Of a DNA stretch of 64,000 bases, positions 50,401 through 60,000 are shown piece by piece. Position 1 is the stretch's first letter. The number at the start of each line of letters is the position of its first letter. The DNA is from Sacculina carcini (Eukaryota > Arthropoda > Thecostraca > Sacculinidae), in the NCBI GenBank assembly GCA_916048095.2, contig OU696572.1, positions 11,367,376 through 11,431,375 of the forward strand, written 5' to 3'. Both the position numbers and the translations under genes were made by a program. Below the pieces are notes generated by a model. The model was not told where the DNA came from. It ran no database searches and saw only the letters and a program-made list of their open reading frames with translations.

Positions 50401-51700
50401 CACGAAACAAACAATGAAAGATGATGAAATCTTTTCATGAGAATGTTTCCAAACTATATTTATTACTTAACATCATTCCCCAATATCATTTGCTCAAGTA
50501 TTATTTCACTTTTACCGCTATAATGTTTATTGTTAAAATTTATATATTTTCCGCTATCATTAAAACCCAATATAACCTGAGTCAAACCTACCCAACCCAA
50601 CCCAACCATTCAATATTGACCGCTCTCAGCCTAGTCTGAGGTGATTTAACTTATTAGTTTGTGATCACAAAATATACTGATGCGATCATAATTTGAAATC
50701 AGAAGACTGAGATTATCTACCCCAGGGGTCCCAGACACGCGGCCCACCAATACTTTTCTCTCAACTCTAAATTCACATTTGTTGCATAATGAGATATAAT
50801 TATACACCATTATCATATTATCTCATAATTCCCGGTTAATGCTTCCACTAATGCATCGTATTCATACAGTTGTTATTTTTTGGATTACACCGATATTACA
50901 GCCCTTGATATTACAGCCGATATTATATTATGCAATCTATATTCTGCTACGTATTATTCCTAATACATATATCATCAGATCGCAAAATATATCTAAAGGT
51001 TCACATCATTCTCCAAAATCATTTGCTTAAGAGCTATTCTACTTTTATCGCTAGAATATTTACTGCTAGCAAAATATCATTTACCTCGCTATCATTTAAA
51101 CCCACTCTTTATAGATACATTTAATTCCCCCGTCGTGCGGAACAGTTCATAAAATATAATTAATATTGAATTCATAAAAAAATTAGTGCAAATTGAAAAA
51201 GAAAAACAAACCCATAGGAAAGTTTTAGCTAATATAAAAGTCTAAATGTGAAATTTATGTTTCAATTTAGAAAACATATTTTTCAACAACCCGCCTCATA
51301 TTTAAAGCTGCCCGTCGTGCGGAATAATTCAGAACTCAAACACGAAGCAAATACAAAAAAAGTTGATGAAAAACGACCAATAGAAAAGTCAAATTTGTAA
51401 ATTCTTGTTTTAATTATTGACGATGATTTTCCCTCAACACTGCTCAAATTCACACCCGTCCTTCGTGTGTAGTAATTCAGAAGTGTAACACTATCAAAAC
51501 AATGAAACATCTCTATAATTCCAGATTAATGCTTCCTCTAAAACAGCATATGCATATACTTGGCATTGCATGATATTACAACCCGTATCCTTATGCAACG
51601 TAAGCCTATGCAACTTGAATTTAAACCAATTAAATTACACAGTAAAATTCAGTAGCTTACTTTGTTCCAAGTAGCATTTTACCCGCCCGTCGTGCGGAAC
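47479..51700. repeat. Recurring CCCGCCCGTCGTGCGG modules
   Basis: About 18 occurrences of CCCGCCCGTCGTGCGG or close variants at irregular 150-450 bp spacing, usually followed by AACAATTCATA or AATAATTCAGAACTCGAACA. The motif has a short stem (CCGC...GCGG). Examples start near 47486, 47938, 48118, 48340, 48542, 49131, 49577, 49760, 49980, 50184, 51306 and 51681. Confidence 0.8.
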
Positions 51701-51849
51701 ATTTTATGTGTAAATATTGAGGACAATAAAGACTTTCTATTCAGTATAGTTTAGCATGAATTAAACTGTACGCAATAAAACCACACCATCCATGTTTGGA
51801 GATAATATGATGCATTCTTAATTGTGATTGGGCTTCAGTGAAATTTAAT

Positions 51850-53110
51850 CGGTGTATATTCCTGTGTAATCGCAAGTGCGCATAATAGCTGTCAAATTGG
51901 CAATATGTCCTTTTGACTTTACACCGCCGTAACTTCCTTCAGATACCCTTTGGAAAATTACAAATTATACCGTATTGTAGAAAACAAGATTTCTAGCACG
52001 ATGGTATACTTTATTTTTATGTATAACAAATAGTTACTGAGAAATAGTAGAAAAATGAATTAATTTTAGTCGCCCGGTGTTCAAGTGTAATTTGGGATGT
52101 ATTTGAGAATTTTGCCAATTTTACACGTCTTTTGTACCATTTGTGGGTATAAATTATAGCTTATATTGTAGAACACAAAATTCTCTACACAGTTGTATAT
52201 TCCTGTGTAATCGCGAGTGCGCATAATAGCTGTCAAATTGGCAACATGACATTTTGACTTTACACCGCCGTGACTTCCTTTAGGTTCACTTTGGAAAATT
52301 AACAATTATACCGTATTATAGAAACCAAAATTTCTAGCGCGATGGTATAGTTTATTTTAATGTGTGACAGATAGTTACTGAGAAATAGTAGAAAAATGAA
52401 TTAATTTTAATCACCCGGTGTTCAAGTGAAATTTTGGATCTATTTGAGAATTTTGCCAATTTTACACGTCTTTTGTATCATTTGTCGGTATAAATTATAA
52501 TTTTTCTTGTAGAACACAAAATTATCTACACAAAAGTATACTTTTTATAGCTGTATCATTGTTGGTTTATGAGAAATAGATAGCGGAATATTGACCAAAA
52601 TATTCACTTTTTTGTGTGCTAATTTTGCCTTTTTGACTTTGTCATTTACACTTCACACCGCCGTAACTTTTTTTTAATACACTTTGGAAAATTACTGATT
52701 ATACTGCGTTGTAGCAAACAAAATTTCCAGCATGATGGTATTTTTTTTTGAAATGTGTAATAATTAATTTTTGAGAAATAGAGAAAAAAATATAGAAAAT
52801 TGGACGCGTGGAGTTTAAGTAAAATTTTGAATGTAGATTGAATTTTTTTCCATTTTACATGTTTTATTTTTAATTTTTGGGTATAAATTGTAGTGCGTTG
52901 AGTAGAACATAAAATTTTCTACACAGTGGTATAACGTGTATAGTTGTACCATTGCTGGTTTAGGAAACGTAGTCTCCAGAAAATTGACAAAAATTTTCGC
53001 ATTTTTCAGGGTTCATTTTGTCTTTTCACCGCTATGACTTTTTTTGGTTTCATTTTTGAAATTTAAAATTTAATCTAAAGTGTAGACAAGAAAATTTCCA
53101 ACGTGATGGT
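51850..53110. repeat. Roughly 350-bp tandem repeats, decaying
   Basis: Units begin near 51850, 52190, 52545 and 52920 and share TTTTGACTTTACACCGCCGT, a TTGGAAAATTA stretch, and GTAGAAAACAAGATTTCTAG-like segments. The first two are highly similar; the last two are diverged and shortened. No coding potential seen. Confidence 0.7.
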
Positions 53111-53238
53111 ATATATTGTTAGCGGGTACGCCATGTGGTGGCTGAGTATTAGCTGATAGAAAATGGACCAAGGAGGGTGGAACACACACACAGACACACA
53201 CACACACAGACACACAGAGGATCTCTTTTATATATATA

Positions 53239-53241
53239 GAT

Positions 53242-53286
<45 letters not shown>
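53239..53286. repeat. TA microsatellite at the right edge of the unit G insertion
   Basis: (TA)n continuing directly from the element end TATATATAGATAG. Confidence 0.95.
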
Positions 53287-53289
<3 letters not shown>

Positions 53290-53389
53290 TTGGTGTAGCC
53301 AGGCAGCAAATATTCGCGCTTGCAAACGAGATTAAACTGGATTGCTATTTCACATTTAGCCATTTTTTGGGTCGATTCCATGTCTCTAG

Positions 53390-53840
53390 CGAATTTCTGA
53401 TCGCTTTTATTCAGACAACTCAACAACTTCCCTATATTTCGTAACGTTTCGGAGTTACCAGACACAAATCACATGAGAACACAATAACAACGCAAATACC
53501 AACACAAAATCACTACAACATTCCAACAATAATTCACAGGCTATTTGTCATTAACCAGGTGTCACTCCTAGGTGTCATTGTCTGGTAGGTGTGAAAGTGG
53601 TGTTGGCTGGCTGTCGCAGGGGCGCGTCGAGTTTCGCTCCAACGGGGGGGCTCGGTGAGTTGGCAGAATATCGTTTTCTTCGAGCTGTATATTCAGCGTC
53701 GGCTTCAGCTGGGTGATATATACCGCCTCTAACATGCGCAATCGCCGTGCGTCGTTTTCGCGGGCCAAAACCTGTGTTCCTTCGACGATATCTTGACGTG
53801 TGATTTTCCTGTCATGCGCCGAACTGAAATGCCTCTTCAC
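53390..53840 (-). mobile_element. Penelope-like fragment at the end of unit G
   Basis: Same 5'-truncated GIY-YIG remainder as in unit B, starting at KRHFSSAH and fused to the next unit at CTCTTCACAGGTCAACAC. The ETLRNIGK tail lies near 53430. Confidence 0.55.
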
Positions 53841-54720
53841 AGGTCAACACACAGCAACAACAACACTAACACGTGGTGGTAATCGACCCATTACCCCCGG
53901 TAATCTCATGTGAAATCACTTGAAAATTACCATATTTTGTAGTCTCCAGAGTTGCCAAGTGGGAAGCTAAATGTCGGACAGAACAGGAAAAATGTGTGTT
54001 TTATCAATCCGAATTCATAGATTTTTGTTTCTAATGACCTCTTGACATTCATTCTGATGTAACAACTGAATTTATTGAATTTATCAGCGCTGTTGTGTGG
54101 AATATGAAGAGATGGCTCATTAAGAAGTGGGGAATCAGAGGAAAAAAAGTTACGCATGACTGGTCTATATTAACACATTTGATCGTTAGGCTAAATTCAT
54201 TAAGAATATATATTTGATATCAACGCAATATTTTTGAGGCAATACAAATGTGTTTCATTGATTTCCGCTGGACAATATCACACAAACTCGAACCATCACG
54301 GCTAGTATGATGAGTTAGTACAAACACCACGTCAGCAAATGGACCGATCATCATTCAGTGTGCGATTAGAAAATATCCGCAAAGTGAAAATTTCGCTTTG
54401 ACTTATCTAGGATCCGCCTAATCACCAAATATCCCACTATCATGTACACCATTATGCGGCATATATTAGCACACCGATATAATTAATTTTAATGCGAAAA
54501 TACACATGAAGTACCGACATAATCGTAGTGGCGAAATAATGCCACTGTTCAGTTTAAGCTTGATAGTGGATATTCGTTTGAGGTTTAGTCCTCTATACTG
54601 GTTATATCATGAAGTAATTGAACAAATGAAACTCTGACTCTGACTGAAAAACTAATAAACTTACTAATATCCAGCAGCAGTCATATCAAATAAGCAGATA
54701 TGCAACAACAATCACGGACT

Positions 54721-55432
54721 GTTGTTGTTGTTGTTGTTGTTATTGGTTACTGCATATAGCACAGGTTAGGCTCAGATGCAGGGATCACACAATGCAACTC
54801 TTTTGTTACACAAGCATCATAGATGCATGCTACTCGCGTTGCCTTAACCTAAAGCTATAAAAATAACTCAAGTTAGAGGGAATATCTAGAGCAGTAATAC
54901 GATTATCCTTATGTGTACAGATACTAGATATTAGTTGAAATGAAGATATAATTGAATTGAGTTCATAGTGATAAAAAAACAGATACATGACGCAACAGCT
55001 TGTTTTTATTTTTTGGTATTGTTTGTTTGTTTTTTTTAAACAAGAAAGAAGCATAGAAAAATAAATCAGAGAAAGTGATGTATTACTTATTGTAGACAAT
55101 TTGCAGTGATAACAGTGTTCTGAAGTAATCATATTTGATTTGTGAGTCCTGTGTCTGTCAAGAACTTCAAGGTGTGAGGAACATATCTAGGGTTGTATAG
55201 AAGCAGATCCAGAGATATGGATGTATTTTGAGGAAAGCTGTGTAATAGGAGGTGACGTTGAGCTCTGTATTTGGGACAGTGGAGCAGAACGTGTTGTATG
55301 TCGAGCGTAGTGCTGCATATGGTGCATAGTGCAGGAGGATTGTGTCGAAAGCTGTGGCTGTGTGTGAGAAGAGTGTGCCCGATGCGGAGTCTGGTGAGGG
55401 CTGCGTGTAGTCGGCCACGACTTGGTAAATAA
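54721..55432 (-). mobile_element. 5'-truncated LINE tail, unit H
   Basis: Flanked by CACGGACT on both sides (54713-54720 and 55433-55440), an 8-bp target duplication. On the minus strand it starts inside a LINE tail reading LTRLRIGHTLFTHSHSF, PPALCTICS and LDIQHVLLHCPKYRAQR, runs through a 3' UTR and ends in an AAC repeat. It belongs to a different family from the unit B-G RNase H fragment but inserted close to the same place. Confidence 0.75.
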
Positions 55433-55873
55433 CACGGACTTGGTAAATATGCGTTGTTTTCAACTTCGGTGCGTTACAAACGCAGACAGAAATATTTACT
55501 TTTTGCCTATAAATAAAAATAAAAGGGTTATATAAATAAAATATTTGTCTATAATGACCCTACGGCTGCTTGTATTATTTTATTTATTATTCGGTAGACT
55601 TGCTGAGCAAAAGGCAAACAAATATGATTGTTGTTGCATTTTTATTTTCGATGTGCATAATGCATTATAATTTTGATCGCATAATGTATACTGATTTAAT
55701 AAGTAAATCGTTTTTACTATCGGTTAATGATTCTACATAACAAAAAAGTTCATTTTCCGCATGATCATACAATTGACAAATTTGTTCAAATTCTCAAAAC
55801 ATAAGAGCCACTCAACAATCCTTGTAGAAGCAGAAAAAACGGATGCCAACTCTCATAGAAACGAGAGTCATTT

Positions 55874-56275
55874 TCAGGCATGGACCTCGAGGAAGGATCT
55901 TTGTTGAACAGTATTCGAAGACGGAAGATTGTCAGCCTTACTTGGAGGCTGGCATGCACACCCCACTGGGATGCGAAGATACTCGGTTCCACCGTCCTGA
56001 ACGTTTTCAATATGTGCTTCGATTTTGGTGCACACGAAGCCATCCATGCAGACTGAATTTTCGCACAGACACGTCGCCGACATGATGTTCAATCTTGTAT
56101 TTTTGATGGTTTGTTTATTAAGCTGGTAGGGACACGGTGTTCGATATGACGGCTGGCTGCTGTTGTGCTGACCGCAGTTAACCACGAGTCCCTCGCTCCG
56201 TTCAACAACGTTCACCACACAGACTACAAACACAACTGCTGTCAAAAATGATGCACGTGCAACAATTGCGCTCAT
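55874..56275 (-). CDS. IL-17-like secreted cytokine, copy H (diverged)
   Basis: 133 aa. All mature cysteines are kept. Differences from copy E include R45, N53, K58, F80, K84, G105 (IPVGCAC, closer to the family's usual VGCTC), Q109 and the SKA segment at 112-114. An 18-bp in-frame deletion removed the last three codons and the stop of the other copies, so the frame reads ten further residues (QQRSFLEVHA) to a new TGA. TATA box at 56352-56359. The minisatellite is absent because the array ends about 530 bp upstream. Confidence 0.72.
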   Translation of the reverse strand: MSAIVARASFLTAVVFVVCVVNVVERSEGLVVNCGQHNSSQPSYRTPCPYQLNKQTIKNTRLNIMSATCLCENSVCMDGFVCTKIEAHIENVQDGGTEYLRIPVGCACQPPSKADNLPSSNTVQQRSFLEVHA

Positions 56276-56351
56276 CTTGATCACTTGTTCAGCTTCTGGC
56301 TTACTTGAAACTCAGCAGATTAAGTATGATTTCTCAGATAAAAGACAGTTG

Positions 56352-56359
56352 CTTTTATA
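56352..56359 (-). promoter_or_regulatory. TATA box of cytokine copy H
   Basis: TATAAAAG on the minus strand, conserved position. Confidence 0.7.
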
Positions 56360-57075
56360 CCGACTCTAGGCAACTTATTTCCGCCGTAAAATGAATTGCT
56401 ATTCATAGTAGAACCGCAACAAATTCGGCTTTTGTCCTGGTTGAATATAATCCTGCATTATATCGGCGCATTGGAATTATGCAATAAGATTTGATGGAGT
56501 TATATTTGGACAAGTAGATTACTCATTGAAATGTTTGCGGTTCAACTCAACTACCGCTGTACGAAATAATTCAAATTGCAAACAAATACAGTTTAAGAAA
56601 TACGTAAAATAATTTTCACTCTTCTAAAAATACACATATTCGATAAAAAATGTATTTTCGAACAATTTCATACAAATTGTAGAAAAATTTGCTTACATGA
56701 AAATGTTTCAAACGTCAATTGATAAAACTGTTGTAGCTGTCACATGGTAGCACATATAAGTCAAAAACAGTGTTCCCTTTCGCATGTAATTGCCAATTCT
56801 CACCCAACCCCCAAAAAAATGAACGCAAATAATTACCTGCGTTTTGTGATCAGGTACACTTTTTCATTATGATCTCAACAAAAACCAACCCAGACCAACT
56901 CGCCAAACAACAACAACAAAAGCTGGCACACATACACAAACGCATATGCTTATTCAAGTGAGTGTGTGTGTGTGTGTTTGTGTGTGTGTGCTAAATTCCA
57001 GTACATTTGCATCGTTTGTAGGCACACGGAAGGCAAATAGGTAGCGCCTAATGGAATGTCCACTGAAGAAAAGCC

Positions 57076-60000
57076 TCAGAAGCGATTTCTCGCGTTCCAG
57101 GCTGCATCTTGCAGGAGGTTGTGGTCGCACGTGGGGGTGGGAGATCCACACACACTCTCCTCCAGCACCTCCTCGTCGCTCGATCTCGCGCTGGCTGGCA
57201 CAGCAGACATGACAGCCCTGCCCGCAGCCTGTCTGTATCTCTTGAACGTACTGACCACACGGTGATCAGCTGACGCCTGAGTGGTATCGTCTATAGACCT
57301 GCACACACACAAACATATGATTGTAGTGAGAAACATGTCAGACAGCAGATAAGCAGATTTTGAGAGTCGAAAATTGGAGAAGGAGTAGTTTTTTTCTGTT
57401 TTTTTTTCATGTGGAGTTCTTATAGAGAAACACTGCCTTAGTATTGTGCAGCAGAACATAAGCGTTAGCACCAGAGCTATACCCTCTCTCTATTTCTGTG
57501 TCTCTCTTTCTTCCTTTCTTAACAGGTTAAGGCACGGATCGTATACACCAGTATTTCTCAACGTGGGCCATATGACGGGATTGTTCTGAAGGGCCGAATA
57601 GAACCGAATTTAAAACGTGGCCGGACCACAGATTCTCAGCAGCCATAGATACTTTTAGGGGGCGGGAACTGTATCTGAGGGGTCACAAAGTCTTGCATTG
57701 TGTTGAACGGGGCCATGGCAACAAGTTTGAGAACCACTGGTATGAACAATGTATCAGCAATAGTTATGATTGTGCGTCGATATTCAATCTTTAGTTTTGA
57801 GAACACGGTGGATACTAGCAACATGAGACAAGTGTCATTGGAATATTTCTACTTCTTTGCTGCTCGTCTCTACAACTCCTTGCTCTCTCGTATCCTGTCA
57901 TCTCCTTCACTTGGATCCTTCTCTTCTGCTTTTCATGCACATCTTCTTGAGTCCAACTCTCCCTGCTGAATGATTTCGTGTATATATTTTGTATATACGC
58001 CTGTTTTGTCTGTCATGCTCTTAGCTATTCTGACATTTGTTTCACATTTTATATAAACATACATACTATATTATTTTGATTTCATCCTGCCATCGCACCA
58101 TTGTATATTTGGCGCTATATCAAATACATGTTGTTATTGTTGTTGTAGTGTCACACACACATACCCGATGGTCTCCCTGATGATGGGCACCAGGCTGCCG
58201 TACTTGGAGACCGCGTCAGCACGATGGGCCTCACACACGATCATGTCACGACATTCAAACTCATACACTCCGATACGGTTGAAGGCCTCCTCCAAGGTGT
58301 ACAACACGCTCAGGATACGACTGTCTGCACACACACACACACAGACACACACACACAGACACACACACACACACACAAATAGAAATATCATAGAAATATT
58401 CAACCAAAACATGGACGATTTTGTCTTGTTATGGTCTGGGTTGAATTGGTTCCTCGTAAGCCTATTGCAAAAAATGATAATTTTTATTAATTTTATAAAT
58501 ATAACTATATATACTGTATATACTGTATATATAGTTACTTTTAACTACTATATAACTATATATATATACATAACTACTATATAACTATAGTTACTATATA
58601 ACTATATATACTGTATATATAGTTATATTTAGTTATTTAGTTATTAGTTATAGTTATTAGTTATAGTTATTATTTATAGTTATTTAGTTGAGTTATATTT
58701 AGTTATTATATTTAGTTATATTTATTTCGTTTAGTCCCCGATGTCACAAATTTCGCGTTTTTTCTTATATGTACCATTGTTTGCTGTTGTCGCCTGTAAG
58801 TATAAAAACATATATAAACTAAATATATATATATTCAAATAACTAAATATGTATATATACTCGTAAAGACATTCCAATAATTATACAGATTGTCTTAAAA
58901 ATCGGTTCGAATTTATTAAATTAAGATGAAAATCAAACTCAAAAGTATATATTTAAAAAACTGTTCTATTCAGACCAAAGAAACGACAATCAGATGAATC
59001 TGTCGATTGGAATAATGCAGTTACATGTGTGTATTTTTCCACTCATTCAACACATCGTGTTCGCGTTAAGTGTTCACTTCTCTGCTGTCCGATCCGTTAC
59101 TTGTAGTAGCCACAATGAGTTGATCAGGAGACAAATAATTGATGGGTTCTAATGGTAGTTGGCTCTTTAGCTCGACCTAATGGGATGTCGATCGAGCGAG
59201 CCATGTTCACAAGAATCGCTGATGGCCTCGTATGATATCTGCTCGAATCCAAGGCAGCAAAGGACGACCCAGATTTGGCGCACGTGATTTGCCAGCGCTG
59301 TGAATGTGGGTCACAGCCCGCGGGCCAAGGAAGCATAGAAAGAGACACACACGAGAGGATAACGAGAGAGGAAGAATTATGGAGAAGAAATTGACGCGAA
59401 AGTTGCCGAACGTAAACCGCAGGCAAATCTCGCTTCATTCAGATATCACAATACACACAAACACACACAAGCACACACACACATACATACACATACAATC
59501 TCACCTGTGAACACAGCTACACTTGGTATGTCAGGTACCAGGTATGTCAGTGGTTCTTAACCGGGGGTTCGAGATTGGTTCCCAAGGACTACGAGCATGC
59601 ATGTGAAAACTGAAAGAAAATACATGTTTTACCAATGCATTATACTTTTCCCCGGAATAATACTTGAACGAAACTTCCAAAGGAACTTCTACTTCTAAAC
59701 TTAACTTAACTTCAAACTTGTATCAAGTGAAAATACACAAAGGTCATTTCGTTGCAAGTCATTTTTGTATCAATTCCGACACAGTCGAATAGCGTTTTAA
59801 TTACCGATTTAGTCAGTGTTTGACATAGGCCAGACACGTTATATAAACGTAGCTAGTGATTCACAGGCATTCGTTTCGGCTACATTTACATAAATTGTGT
59901 GTAAATTTAAATTTGGTCTTTGTTACCGGCAAATGTTTTAATCCCATACCTGTTTATCAGGTAAATATATTCATTCTCGGCTTGACGCCAATGAATTCAT

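Larger units (their letters stand above)
47475..53240. mobile_element. Composite CCCGCCCG-module element inserted in a TA tract, unit G
   Basis: A 5.8-kb insertion between the TA repeats that are joined in unit E (near 29838). It consists of two head-to-tail copies with the same start (AGCATTAAAACCCGCCCG) and the same end (CACACAGAGGATCTCTTTTATATATATAGAT). Copy 1 is about 47479-49120 (internally deleted); copy 2 is about 49121-53240. No transposase is visible. Tandem insertion and absence of terminal inverted repeats would fit a non-autonomous Helitron or helentron, but other classes remain possible. Confidence 0.6.
41828..53841. repeat. Array unit G
   Basis: Has the hAT-like relic, gene-fragment stub, RNase H LINE fragment, cytokine gene G, 3-copy minisatellite (45275-45333) and a YADD fragment interrupted by an 80-bp insertion. 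A 5.8-kb insertion (about 47475-53240) sits in the TA microsatellite. The unit then continues with the Penelope-like tail and truncated GIY-YIG fragment. Confidence 0.85.
53842..56810. repeat. Array unit H, partial and most diverged
   Basis: Starts like C (module at 54230-54660) and carries an independent LINE tail insertion (54721-55432) and the most diverged cytokine copy. Homology to the array stops about 530 bp upstream of that gene, near 56810, so this is the right edge of the array. Confidence 0.8.

Noticed and set aside
59500..59560. Possible extra exon with a CACAG/GTGAGA donor in intron 1
   Set aside because: No convincing acceptor or open frame, and the three-exon model is already in phase without it.
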